Made by a program: the position numbers and the translations under genes. Positions 44,233-52,270 of a DNA stretch of 64,000 bases are shown here, one piece after another. The stretch lies in contig CAZOTE010000001.1 of NCBI GenBank assembly GCA_964582705.1, positions 1-64,000 on the forward strand, read 5' to 3'. Origin of the DNA: Alkalibacter sp964582705. GTDB lineage: Bacteria > Bacillota > Clostridia > Eubacteriales > Alkalibacteraceae. Every line of letters starts with the position of its first letter. Position 1 is the stretch's first letter. The notes under the pieces are model-generated. The model was not told where the DNA came from and ran no database searches. It saw nothing but the letters and a program-made list of their open reading frames with translations.

Positions 44233-46617
44233 TCAAATAGGTTTCCAGGCCAAACCCACATAATGGGTGTTTATATTTCCCCCAGTAGTCTTTATCACTA
44301 CCTTCTCTAGCTTCTCTGATTGCAGATCGTATCTATTAGCGATTTTTTCAATTTCAGCTTCCAGTTCCTTCTCAATCTCACTTAGCTTTGCTTCTACAGA
44401 TGCTAAAGTTTCCCTTGCCTGGTCTACTCCCTCGCTTTTAAGCGCCCGTCCTGTACTTTTGACTGCAGTGCCCACCTTGGATATTGATGTTGCCGTCAGT
44501 GCTTTTTTGCCGAACAGCGATCCCAACAAAGCCGTTCCGGCGGAAACAGCTGCTTCCATTTTCCTCTGGTTAGCCATGGCATTTTGTTTTTCTAATGTCT
44601 GCCTTGCCCTTCTTTGTCTGTCGGCGAGCACATCGATCTTGGCTTGGTATTTCTTTTTTAAATCTTCTACAGCCTTATCCCTAGCTTCATGCATTAAATG
44701 CTGCAGCCTAATTTTAAAATCTCTTTCATCTTCCTCAGGGTTTGAAATCACTTTCAAAGTCGGACTATACAGCAGTTCAAACTGGCATTCATTCCTTAAA
44801 AATTGTTCCAGCATCTGTTTCCACTTGCCGTAGATTTTTGAATCCGCTGCCAGTGCAGGCAACCCCATGTACGAGCTATCCTCAATCGGTTGTTTCATTA
44901 AATCATTCAGTTCATATTTCAAATCCTCAGAGTTTCGCCATTCCATAGCTATAGGACCTTCGCTGATCTCAGACAACAGCGAGAATCTCCTCGAAATATT
45001 TATGTTGTATTTGGCACTAACATAATTCACATCTGCGACTCCCAGAACAAATGGTTTGTACACGGTTTTTTCACCAGCTATGTTCTCATCTGGAATATAA
45101 AGTTGCTCTATTCCCGGAGGAAGAACAGGCTTTGAAAGATTCGGTGACTGTTTTATCTCTTCCACTTTATTTTCATTTATCCTTTGAGCTTGATATTGGT
45201 CATTTAAAACTGATTTTTCACCTGTTAGAAGCTTAAGCTGCTTTCTTGTCATTGGTCCTGCCAAATAAGACAGTACCCATCTGGTAGTAAATACTGTAGG
45301 CTCATCCCTGTGTACGCTATGGAGATAAAATACCCGCTGTCCTAGTCCTGACAAGATCCTTTCAGTTTTTTTCCTTTCAAAATTCCCACCGGCGGCTGCG
45401 CCTTCAAGCCCATCCATGACCCTTGCCTTGTCTCTTTCTGTCTGAAGCCTGCCGATAAACCACGTTCCCGCATTTGATAGTGCCTTATAATCCAAATCAA
45501 CAGGATTCTGCGTGGAAAGTACCAAGCCTAATCCAAAAGCCCTAGCCTGTTTTAGCAAAGTTAAAAGTGGTGCTTTTGACGGAGGATTTGCCGTCGGAGG
45601 CAAATACCCAAAAACCTCGTCCATGTAGAGTATGGCCCTTAAACTACTTGTACCCGGTTGACTTCTTGTCCAAGACAAAATTTCGTTTAACAGCATGGTT
45701 ACAAAAAACATCCTTTCTTTATCCTGCAAATGGGCTATTGAAAAAACAGAAATCTTAGGTTTTCCCATTTCATCATACATAAACTTGTCTGCATCGAGCA
45801 CCTCCCCCTCCATCCAGGCTTTGAAAGACGGTGATGCCATTAGGTTGTTGATTTTCATCGAAAAATCGAACCTTTCTTTCCCCGGATAAAAGTTTTCGAT
45901 ATCGATGACGCCTACCTTCTGAATTGGAGGCTCTTGAATGAATGTTATTAGATCTTCCATTCTCAAGTCACGATTTAAGCTCCACTGGTTTTCAATGATA
46001 TTTGACAGCAATATATATTCTTTGCTGCTTAGCGGATCAGATTCCATACCTAGGAGCGCCAAAAGACTGGTAACTGTGGTATGAATTTTTTCCCTATACG
46101 CGTCACTATCCTCTTTAACATTAAGGTTGGGACACTTTAACGAACTCAGCACCGATACGCTTTTCCCCGCAGAGCTTCCAGGAGTATATACTTCAACTTC
46201 TGCTGATTGTTTTAGCATTTTTATTCTTTCTTCATCTTGGTTCCATTCGGATAAACCCTTTTTCCACATATCAGCCTGATATACTGAGTATTCCGCTACG
46301 CTCATTCCCTTGTTTTCAGCTTCGGCTTCATTAATCCAAGGAGTAAAATCTTCCGGCTTAAGGTCAGGAAAAGTCAGTGCCATATTTCCTAAATCGCCTT
46401 TTGGGTCGATAGCAATCACCGGTATGTTGTCTATCGCAGCTTCTTCTAAAAGGCCTATGCCCAGTCCGGTCTTTCCGCTTCCAGTCATTCCTATTATGAC
46501 AGCGTGAGTAGTAAGGTCTTTTGATTTATATAATACAAGCTCATCTGATATGCTGGCGTTTTCGACATCATATTCCTTGCCAATATAAAATACGCCCATT
46601 TTTTCATAGTCCTGCAT
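44233..46617 (-). CDS. HerA-like DNA translocase/ATPase with coiled-coil tail
   Basis: 794 residues. A HerA/FtsK-class ATPase core occupies about residues 1-450: Walker A GMTGSGKTGLG near residue 43, IDPKGDLGNMAL, Walker B AILYMDEVFGYLP near 330, LSTQNPVDLDYKALSNAGTWFIGRLQTERDK and an Arg-rich GLGQRVFYLHS. The last ~200 residues are a long charged coiled coil (about 650-790) with a Gly/Ala-rich insertion (GTALLGSLFGKKALT). HerA proteins usually pump DNA or strip proteins together with NurA or other nucleases; no nuclease gene is adjacent here. ATG at 46617 behind GGGGGAAG. Confidence 0.85.
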   Translation of the reverse strand: MQDYEKMGVFYIGKEYDVENASISDELVLYKSKDLTTHAVIIGMTGSGKTGLGIGLLEEAAIDNIPVIAIDPKGDLGNMALTFPDLKPEDFTPWINEAEAENKGMSVAEYSVYQADMWKKGLSEWNQDEERIKMLKQSAEVEVYTPGSSAGKSVSVLSSLKCPNLNVKEDSDAYREKIHTTVTSLLALLGMESDPLSSKEYILLSNIIENQWSLNRDLRMEDLITFIQEPPIQKVGVIDIENFYPGKERFDFSMKINNLMASPSFKAWMEGEVLDADKFMYDEMGKPKISVFSIAHLQDKERMFFVTMLLNEILSWTRSQPGTSSLRAILYMDEVFGYLPPTANPPSKAPLLTLLKQARAFGLGLVLSTQNPVDLDYKALSNAGTWFIGRLQTERDKARVMDGLEGAAAGGNFERKKTERILSGLGQRVFYLHSVHRDEPTVFTTRWVLSYLAGPMTRKQLKLLTGEKSVLNDQYQAQRINENKVEEIKQSPNLSKPVLPPGIEQLYIPDENIAGEKTVYKPFVLGVADVNYVSAKYNINISRRFSLLSEISEGPIAMEWRNSEDLKYELNDLMKQPIEDSSYMGLPALAADSKIYGKWKQMLEQFLRNECQFELLYSPTLKVISNPEEDERDFKIRLQHLMHEARDKAVEDLKKKYQAKIDVLADRQRRARQTLEKQNAMANQRKMEAAVSAGTALLGSLFGKKALTATSISKVGTAVKSTGRALKSEGVDQARETLASVEAKLSEIEKELEAEIEKIANRYDLQSEKLEKVVIKTTGGNINTHYVGLAWKPI

Positions 46618-46669
46618 GGTGCTTCCCCCTTTATTTGATTGACTTCACCTTTTAATTCTTATAGGTTAA

Positions 46670-46891
46670 TTATATCCATTTAAAGAACAAATCAACATAA
46701 GAAAATCCACTGACCATAAATTCAATGTCGCCAGTGGATTTCAATTGTTTTTTATCTAATTTCTCACTCCATAAACCTCTGTCTTCACATCTAGCATTTT
46801 TCACAGCTTCGATAAAAATATCGGCATATTTTACATCCAGATGGTACGCAACTGCATGAGCGCAACTTATTCTGACGGCTCCCACTTGCAT
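46670..46891 (-). CDS. hypothetical protein, 73 residues, overlapping small HTH gene
   Basis: Encodes VRISCAHAVAYHLDVKYADIFIEAVKNARCEDRGLW near the N-terminus, then a polar tail ending FFKWI. The ISCAHA...LDV segment recalls a small family in anaerobes in which ISCxxAxxIAxxLGV follows a winged-helix domain, but this is from memory and weak. The ATG at 46891 lies inside the 3' end of the HTH gene in another frame with a poor ribosome site, so the protein could be coupled to, or frameshift-fused with, that gene. Confidence 0.5.
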   Translation of the reverse strand: MQVGAVRISCAHAVAYHLDVKYADIFIEAVKNARCEDRGLWSEKLDKKQLKSTGDIEFMVSGFSYVDLFFKWI

Positions 46892-47046
46892 CTGACTGGA
46901 GAGACTATCGCATTTTCTTTTTTAAGCTCCTTGAAAGCCTTGTCGATTTCTTTTCTGTCCAAGCCAGTAAGCTTTTCTACTTCCCCTGCGCTTACTGGCT
47001 TACCTACTTCCTTCATAGCCTTTATAACATCTTCTTTAACGCTCAT
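46867..47046 (-). CDS. small winged-helix DNA-binding protein, 59 residues
   Basis: A short gene: SVKEDVIKAMKEVGKPVSAGEVEKLTGLDRKEIDKAFKELKK followed by SPVRCKWEP. The helix-turn-helix between residues 18 and 42 with a short wing ending in RC-x-WEP is typical of tiny stand-alone winged-helix proteins of clostridia and archaea. ATG at 47046 has GGGAG upstream. Regulation target unknown; the next gene overlaps its end by 25 bases. Confidence 0.75.
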   Translation of the reverse strand: MSVKEDVIKAMKEVGKPVSAGEVEKLTGLDRKEIDKAFKELKKENAIVSPVRCKWEPSE

Positions 47047-47134
47047 ATTTTTTCACTCCCATTAATTTTATTTGAAGTCTAGTTATACCCTGAAAATTAA
47101 GATTTTAAACTACGTTATTTCACAACATCTCACT

Positions 47135-47758
47135 CTATTCCATAGAATGCGCTCTATTAATCAATACATTCATTTTTCTATTAAGTTTAGATACGGGAAG
47201 TCCTACGATGTTATTATAATCTCCTTTTATCCACTTGACCCATAATCCCGCTTCTTCTTGGATGCCATATCCTCCGGCTTTGTCCATTGCTTTGCCGGAT
47301 TTTATGTAATTATTCACTTCGACCTCCATCTGTTCATTCCACTTATAGAACCTGACTTTGGATACAGACACGAAACTATCTTCACTGAAGCCGTATTTCA
47401 AACAAACACCTGTGATGACGATGTGAGTTTTTCCTGCTAGGCTCCTGATCATATCAAATGCATCATCATTGCTACTTGGTTTCCCCAATATTTTGCCGTC
47501 TGATACGACAACCGTATCTGCCCCTATGACGAGGGCATCCCTAAAGTTTTTGTGGACTGCCTCAGCTTTTGAATCCGCCAGCTCTAGCACGAGATTCTTT
47601 ACATCCATCGCAAATCCTTTTTTACTTGTTTTCATAATTTTTTCTGCTATTCTCTTTTCATCTACTTGCGCAGGAATTACGTCAAATTCGTTTACAAACA
47701 ACTTAAGCAGCTCTTGTCTCCTAGGCGACTTGCTCGCCAATATTATTTTAGGGTTCAA
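47135..47758 (-). CDS. maf: Maf family nucleotide pyrophosphatase
   Basis: Hydrolyses non-canonical or modified nucleoside triphosphates to monophosphates. 207 residues: ILASKSPRRQELL at the N-terminus, VIGADTVVVSDGKILGKPSS, and YIKSGKAMDKAGGYGIQEEAGLWVKWIKGDYNNIVGLPVSKL. A linker of about ten residues around MKTSKKGFAMDV is longer than usual. Translation starts at TTG (47758) behind AAGGAGGG. It follows the ABC-2 permease gene by 14 bases on the same strand and may be the last gene of that operon. Confidence 0.94.
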   Translation of the reverse strand: MNPKIILASKSPRRQELLKLFVNEFDVIPAQVDEKRIAEKIMKTSKKGFAMDVKNLVLELADSKAEAVHKNFRDALVIGADTVVVSDGKILGKPSSNDDAFDMIRSLAGKTHIVITGVCLKYGFSEDSFVSVSKVRFYKWNEQMEVEVNNYIKSGKAMDKAGGYGIQEEAGLWVKWIKGDYNNIVGLPVSKLNRKMNVLINRAHSME

Positions 47759-47772
47759 AGCTTTCCCTCCTT

Positions 47773-48498
47773 CTATCTAGCATCTTCTCGTTTGAGTCTG
47801 TTAAGCCTTAGCTTTATCAAGACTAATAATACAATAGCCGACATGGACAAAACCAGGAAATGATTTGTCTCAAGTGCCTGAGAACTGAGCAAATTCATCC
47901 CGTGGGTCGCCGGAAGCAGGTATCCTGCATATTCTAGAATCTTTGGCAACATGTCCGCTGGAAACATTATTCCCGACAACATCATAGAAGGCAAAAATAT
48001 TAATTGCGCGTACATCGTAAGCTTTGATGAGTTTTTAGCATATAAGCCAAGCAGTATTCCTAAAAGCAAAGTTGCTGTCAAGAAAACGCTAAACCCGGTA
48101 ATGAACAACCAGATATTCTCAGGCACTACAGACTTGAACGCTAGCGGGGATACAAAATATATTATGCAGCTAACTACCGAAAGATTCAAAAAACCTGATA
48201 TAAAGCTCGATGCCACAATGGCATCCATTGGAATACCCGCTGATTTAAATGATTTTCGCAAATCATTTTGAGAATATTCCATTATCGATCCGGGTATCCC
48301 TATCAATGACCCCATCGTAACCGAAAAGATAACCATGCTTGGAATCAAAGTAGTTCTCGATTCGGGCATTATCGATGTGAAAACTGCTCCCATGACACCG
48401 AAAAATAAAAGCGGCACCAGATAATTCGTTATAAGTATGTCCATGCTTTTAAGATCGAGCTTTGTCTTCAGATACAGCGTATATAAAAATGCTTTCAT
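47773..48498 (-). CDS. ABC-2 type exporter permease
   Basis: About 241 residues with six membrane helices, ABC-2 permease type: LVPLLFFGVMGAVFTSIMPES, VTMGSLIGIPGSIMEYSQNDLRKSFKSAGI, SVFLTATLLLGILLGLYAKN and FLPSMMLSGIMFPADMLP. Partner of the ATPase upstream. The ATG at 48498 follows GGAGG at 9 bases and nearly overlaps the ATPase stop (TGAGATG). Substrate not predictable; drugs, lipids or peptides are all possible. Confidence 0.9.
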   Translation of the reverse strand: MKAFLYTLYLKTKLDLKSMDILITNYLVPLLFFGVMGAVFTSIMPESRTTLIPSMVIFSVTMGSLIGIPGSIMEYSQNDLRKSFKSAGIPMDAIVASSFISGFLNLSVVSCIIYFVSPLAFKSVVPENIWLFITGFSVFLTATLLLGILLGLYAKNSSKLTMYAQLIFLPSMMLSGIMFPADMLPKILEYAGYLLPATHGMNLLSSQALETNHFLVLSMSAIVLLVLIKLRLNRLKREDAR

Positions 48499-48499
48499 C

Positions 48500-49384
48500 T
48501 CACTTATCCTCCCTTGCGATTTCAATAAACCGTTCTTCCAGAGTGGGTTTATCGATTATGACATCCAACAGTTCAAGATTGTTTTCTTTTAGGTAGCTCA
48601 CTATCTCGCTTAAACCCTCTAGCAAATCCGCTGTGGCAAATCTGTAATAACCTTCTTTTAAGTCTTTTAAATCTATGTTCTTTAACAGCTTGGCTTCAAT
48701 CTTGCCGGATGGCTTTATTTTAATTAGCGTATCCCGTCTTACCTCCAAGATTATTTCATTTGGTGTTCCAATCTTTTTTATTTTCCCTTCCACTATTATA
48801 CCCACTCTGTCGCACAATGCTTCAACCTCAGCCATGTCGTGAGAAGCCAACAAAATGGTAGCGCCTTTTTCCTTAAGCTCTCTAATCTCTTGATGCAAAG
48901 CTACCCTCGCCTCTACATCTAAACCGGCCGTAGGTTCATCTAAAAAAATAATCTTTGGTTCGCATGCCAAGGCTAAAGCCAGGTGAAGCCTTCTTTTTTG
49001 TCCAGTGGACATGGCCCGATACTGCTTATTTCCCATTTCTTTCAGCCCGAAAGTCTCTAACAGATCATACCTAGGATTTATTTTGTTCCAGACACAAAAT
49101 AGCTCCATAGATTCCTTGACTGTGATATTGGAAGGCAATGATGAAGATTGGAGCTGTATCCCTATGATTTTTTTCTTTGCAGCTTCATCGGGGTTCAAGC
49201 CCATAATCGATATGCTTCCTGAATTAAATCCCCGTAGTCCTTCCATGCATTCCATGGCAGTCGTTTTTCCGGCGCCATTTGGTCCCAGTAACCCGAATAT
49301 CTCATTTTCACGAACTTCAAAGCTGATTTTTTTTAGCACCTGATTTTTTCCGTAGTTCTTAGTGAGATCTTCAACTTTTATCAC
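48500..49384 (-). CDS. ABC exporter ATP-binding protein
   Basis: 294 residues: Walker A GPNGAGKTT (about 34-42), Q-loop GIQLQSSSLP, signature MSTGQKRRLHLALAL, Walker B IIFLDEPTAGLD, H-loop ASHDMAE. The signature MSTGQ rather than LSGGQ is seen in many ABC-2-linked ATPases. A C-terminal 80-residue domain follows. Start is GTG at 49384, overlapping the MerR gene end by 14 bases with GGAGG 9 bases upstream. Forms an operon with merR and the permease, so export is presumably induced by the MerR ligand. Confidence 0.93.
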   Translation of the reverse strand: MIKVEDLTKNYGKNQVLKKISFEVRENEIFGLLGPNGAGKTTAMECMEGLRGFNSGSISIMGLNPDEAAKKKIIGIQLQSSSLPSNITVKESMELFCVWNKINPRYDLLETFGLKEMGNKQYRAMSTGQKRRLHLALALACEPKIIFLDEPTAGLDVEARVALHQEIRELKEKGATILLASHDMAEVEALCDRVGIIVEGKIKKIGTPNEIILEVRRDTLIKIKPSGKIEAKLLKNIDLKDLKEGYYRFATADLLEGLSEIVSYLKENNLELLDVIIDKPTLEERFIEIAREDK

Positions 49385-50177
49385 CTTCTTTATCCTCCTT
49401 TACCGTTGGAAAAACCAATATATTTTTTTCAAAGCAGTAAGTCAACACTTCACTGATGTAGTCTTCAGCTTCCTTATAGGTATTCATGAATTCCGAATTC
49501 TCAAAGCTGCCCTCATCAGTCATTTGTGTCATCTGCTGCAGCATTTTAATGTCCCCACCAGTAAACTCCATTATTTTACCCCACCATCTTTCTGCAAAGT
49601 CAATTGATTTCCGGTCGTAGTAGCTGGTATTTTCCCTTTTTAGCACTGTTGCTTCTTCACATAAACTTTGCATGTAGCGCATATATTTCTTGCCCTCGTC
49701 GTCTCTAAACCTGTCTTTGATCTTGCTGTATGTTTCCTTATCAAAATGTTTTACCACCCAAAAATTTTCGTCTTCATTTCTTAGCAGTGAGAGAATCTCT
49801 ACAAGCATCTCCCAATCCAGGTCCTTTACGAACATCATTTCATGTCTAAATTTCTTGATAATCTCGCATCTGGCATTTAGCTTTTTTATTTCATTTTCAA
49901 TTCTAGTTTCCTGTTGCTTCAGATACTCGTCGATTTCTTCAACTCCATTCGAAGGAATCACTCTTTCCTTTATTTCTTTTAGGGTAAATCCAAGTTCCTT
50001 AAGGCTTACTATTTGATGAAGAGTCATGTAATCCTTAAAGGAATACAGCCTCCTTCCACCTTCAGAAATTTCACTTGGTGTCAGCAGCCCGATTTTGTCA
50101 TAGTACTGTACAGTTCTTACTGATACATTCATTTTTTTTGCTATTTCACCTGTCGTCATAAGATTATTTTTTCTCAT
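49371..50177 (-). CDS. MerR family transcriptional activator
   Basis: About 268 residues. N-terminal MerR DNA-binding domain: MTTGEIAKKMNVSVRTVQYYDKIGLLTPSEISEGGRRLYSFKDYMTLHQI, then a coiled coil dimer helix (KEIKERV...EYLKQQETRIENEIKKL) and a ~150-residue effector domain of TipAS-like helical character with several Trp and Met residues (RWWGKIMEF, MLQQMTQMTDEG). The ligand is probably a hydrophobic drug-like molecule, given the ABC-2 operon. The ATG at 50177 has GAGGTG 6 bases upstream. Confidence 0.92.
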   Translation of the reverse strand: MRKNNLMTTGEIAKKMNVSVRTVQYYDKIGLLTPSEISEGGRRLYSFKDYMTLHQIVSLKELGFTLKEIKERVIPSNGVEEIDEYLKQQETRIENEIKKLNARCEIIKKFRHEMMFVKDLDWEMLVEILSLLRNEDENFWVVKHFDKETYSKIKDRFRDDEGKKYMRYMQSLCEEATVLKRENTSYYDRKSIDFAERWWGKIMEFTGGDIKMLQQMTQMTDEGSFENSEFMNTYKEAEDYISEVLTYCFEKNILVFPTVKEDKEGDKS

Positions 50178-50195
50178 ATGATTCACCTCACCTAC

Positions 50196-50226
50196 ATGAT
50201 ACTACGTTACGCAACGTAACAAGCAA
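50196..50226 (-). promoter_or_regulatory. MerR-type promoter/operator, 19-bp spacer
   Basis: Minus strand TTGCTT (50221-50226), 19-base spacer, TATCAT (50196-50201). The spacer contains the palindrome GTTACG-N3-CGTAAC (50206-50220). An over-long spacer with an internal palindrome is the hallmark of promoters that MerR proteins twist to activate. Confidence 0.85.
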
Positions 50227-50243
50227 CGCTTTTTTAAAAAATA

Positions 50244-50272
50244 TGTACAATTTCAAAAATAGTTATTATAAT
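50244..50272 (+). promoter_or_regulatory. promoter of the cation antiporter gene
   Basis: TGTACA (50244-50249), 17 bases, TATAAT (50267-50272), 41 bases before the ATG. It lies back to back with the MerR promoter. Confidence 0.65.
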
Positions 50273-50313
50273 ACGATATACAGAGAAAAATTTTACGAGA
50301 AAGAAGGATATAC

Positions 50314-51267
50314 ATGGACTATCTATTATTGGCTTTTGGTTTGGGACTTCTAGTAAAAGGAGCCGATTTTTTTGTGGAAGGCTCTTCGAGTATCGCAAAG
50401 CTCTTAAAGATTCCACCTATATTGATAGGTCTTACAATAGTTGCATTCGGAACAAGCTCTCCGGAGGCTGCTGTGAGCATTTCAGCCGCAATAAAAGGAA
50501 ACGGCAGCATCGCCCTCGGCAATGTAATCGGAAGCAACATTTTCAACGCCTCTTTGATTGTTGGCGTGACTGCCATCATTTATCCCCTAAAAGTACAACG
50601 ACAGACAATTAAAAAAGAGATACCTTTGGCTCTCCTCGCAAGTATCATGCTATTTGTAGTTATATCAGATGTTTTTCTTCAAGGATTTAATGAAAATACT
50701 CTTACCAGATCAGACGGACTTGTGCTTCTTGGCTTCTTCTCGATTTTTTTATACTATGTATACGAATTAGCGGCTCATAGCAGGGAGAAAAACAGCGAAA
50801 GTGACGCGACCTCTCACTTAAACACGCCAAAAAGCATTGCTTACACTGTCGGAGGATTGATAGGCATTATCTTTGGAGGCAATTTTGTAGTCAACAGCAG
50901 CATAAATATAGCTCTATCTCTTGGGATGAGCCAAACATTGGTTGGCCTAACCATAGTTGCCGTAGGAACGTCCCTTCCCGAGCTTATAACTTCCATTACA
51001 GCTGCCAGAAAAAAAGAAAGCGAGATAGCCCTTGGAAATATCGTAGGCAGCAACATATTCAATATACTTTTTATACTTGGCGCATCTTCGGTTATTTCTC
51101 CATTAGATGTTGATCCTAAGGTTTTTTTCGATGCTTTTGCAGCTATTTTAATAACTTTTGTATTATTGATTTTTTCATCAAGCCATAAGAAAATCTCAAA
51201 GAAAGAAGGAGCCTTTCTTCTTTTAATATATATCGGATATACCGTTTATATCGTTTTGAGAAACTGA
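50314..51267 (+). CDS. calcium/sodium antiporter (CaCA family, YrbG type)
   Basis: 317 residues, ten predicted membrane helices in two inverted halves. Each half bears the alpha-repeat of the family: GLTIVAFGTSSPEAAVSISAAIKGNGSIALGNVIGSNIFN in the first and GLTIVAVGTSLPELITSITAARKKESEIALGNIVGSNIFN in the second. The GTSxPE and GNxxGSN motifs hold the ion ligands. Exchanges Ca2+ or another cation for Na+ or H+. ATG at 50314 behind AAGGAT. Confidence 0.95.
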   Translation: MDYLLLAFGLGLLVKGADFFVEGSSSIAKLLKIPPILIGLTIVAFGTSSPEAAVSISAAIKGNGSIALGNVIGSNIFNASLIVGVTAIIYPLKVQRQTIKKEIPLALLASIMLFVVISDVFLQGFNENTLTRSDGLVLLGFFSIFLYYVYELAAHSREKNSESDATSHLNTPKSIAYTVGGLIGIIFGGNFVVNSSINIALSLGMSQTLVGLTIVAVGTSLPELITSITAARKKESEIALGNIVGSNIFNILFILGASSVISPLDVDPKVFFDAFAAILITFVLLIFSSSHKKISKKEGAFLLLIYIGYTVYIVLRN

Positions 51268-51295
51268 TTTACTATACATGTCAGAAATATCCATC

Positions 51296-51328
51296 TTGAT
51301 TGCAACACAAAAATGTGTTACAATTGTA
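51296..51328 (+). promoter_or_regulatory. toxin-antitoxin promoter with overlapping operator
   Basis: TTGATT (51296-51301), 17 bases, TACAAT (51319-51324). A perfect palindrome TACAATTGTA (51319-51328) covers the -10, as expected for an operator bound by the antitoxin for self-repression. Confidence 0.6.
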
Positions 51329-51353
51329 TTACAACAAAGAGGGAGAGATATTT

Positions 51354-51529
51354 ATGTTAAGTGTTCGATTAAGCAAAGATGAAGAAAATCTCATAAAAAA
51401 ATTNNNNNNNNNNCTACATTGTTAGATTCCATTGAAGATCAGTATGATTTAGAAATTTTTGAAAAAGCTTGGAATGAAATGGAGTGTACTTATACCCTAG
51501 AGGAAACAAAGAAAGAGTTAGGCTTATAA
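51354..51529 (+). CDS. RelB/DUF6290-type antitoxin, interrupted by assembly gap
   Basis: The N-terminal part SVRLSKDEENLIKK is a ribbon-helix-helix antitoxin start, and the part after the gap (TLLDSIEDQYDLEIFEKAWNE, ETKKELGL) matches the toxin-binding C-terminus of the same family. Ten Ns at 51404-51413 stand between them. The two halves are in different frames at the given gap length, so the true gap must be 2 modulo 3 bases if the gene is intact. Antitoxins of this group are about 75-80 residues, so some 40-50 bases are probably missing. GGGAGAG precedes the ATG. Confidence 0.75.
51404..51413. other. assembly gap (10 Ns)
   Basis: The only undetermined bases in the window; the round number suggests a placeholder rather than a measured length. 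Confidence 0.95.
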
Positions 51530-51531
51530 AA

Positions 51532-51810
51532 ATGCATTATAAGGTTGTGATTTCAGACAAATCCTTAAAACAATTAAAAAAACTTGATTCTGCCGTACAG
51601 CGCTTGATAATTAATTTCATAGAAAAAAATTTAGAAGGATCTATAGATCCTAGATTGTTGGCAAAGGGTTTAAAAGGAAATCTCAAAAGTATTTGGCGCT
51701 ATAGAGTCGGAAATTATAGATTGTTAGCTAAAATCGAAGACGAAAAGTTGATTATCGTATTTGTAGATATAGGACATAGAAAAAATATTTATAACATAAA
51801 TAAGTTTTGA
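51532..51810 (+). CDS. RelE/ParE-type toxin
   Basis: 92 residues of the RelE/ParE fold: YKVVISDKSLKQLKKLDSAVQRLIINFIEKN, DPRLLAKGLKGNLKSIWRYRVGNYRLLAKIEDEKLIIVFVDIGHRKNIY. The WRYRVGNYRLL and IGHRKNIY segments with basic residues are typical of RelE mRNA interferases. The ATG at 51532 lies 2 bases after the antitoxin stop; the longer ORF from 51484 would run back through the antitoxin gene. Arranged antitoxin first, toxin second, as usual for relBE. Confidence 0.88.
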   Translation: MHYKVVISDKSLKQLKKLDSAVQRLIINFIEKNLEGSIDPRLLAKGLKGNLKSIWRYRVGNYRLLAKIEDEKLIIVFVDIGHRKNIYNINKF

Positions 51811-51823
51811 TTTGAGGTAAACA

Positions 51824-52270
51824 ATGCGAATTTTAATAGACGGGGACGGATGTCCCGTAATTGACGAAACAATTAAAATATCTAGTTCATATAACTTTGA
51901 GTGCCTGATCTTGTGCGACACCTCCCATGTTTTTGAACGGGCTGGAGCCAAGACCCTCACATTTTCAAAAGGAGCAGACAGCGTGGATTTTGCTCTTGTA
52001 AACCTGTTGGAAAAAAATGATATAGTCGTGACCCAAGATTATGGTCTTGCTGCGATGTGCCTAGCGAGAAATGCTCTTCCCATAAACCAAGACGGAATGG
52101 AGTATACATCTGATAACATCGATTCGCTCCTGCTTGCAAGGCATACGGCAAAAAAAATCAGAAACTCAGGGAAACGGCTTAAAGGGCCTAAGAAAAGAAC
52201 CAAGGAACAAAATAAGGTTTTTGAGGACAGGTTGAAAAATCTAATAAAAAAAAACTCCCAAGATTCCTGA
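51824..52270 (+). CDS. YaiI/YqxD family (DUF188) protein
   Basis: 148 residues: RILIDGDGCPVIDETIKIS at the N-terminus, GADSVDFALVNLLEKNDIVVTQDYGLAAMCLARNA in the middle, and a Lys-rich tail (GPKKRTKEQNKVF). DUF188 has a PIN-like fold with conserved Asp residues (DxDxCP, D-D), hinting at a nuclease, but no function is proven. Starts 13 bases after the toxin gene behind GAGGTAA, so may be co-transcribed with it. Its end overlaps the convergent chromate transporter gene by 30 bases. Confidence 0.9.
   Translation: MRILIDGDGCPVIDETIKISSSYNFECLILCDTSHVFERAGAKTLTFSKGADSVDFALVNLLEKNDIVVTQDYGLAAMCLARNALPINQDGMEYTSDNIDSLLLARHTAKKIRNSGKRLKGPKKRTKEQNKVFEDRLKNLIKKNSQDS

Noticed and set aside
46841..47065. 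Plus-strand ORF of 74 codons
   Set aside because: It is the antisense of the small winged-helix gene at 46867-47046, which has a ribosome site and a recognisable fold; the plus-strand reading is low in complexity and has neither.
51484..51531. Longer RelE-type toxin starting at 51484
   Set aside because: This extension runs through antitoxin coding sequence in another frame; the ATG at 51532 fits the family N-terminus and the spacing to the antitoxin stop.
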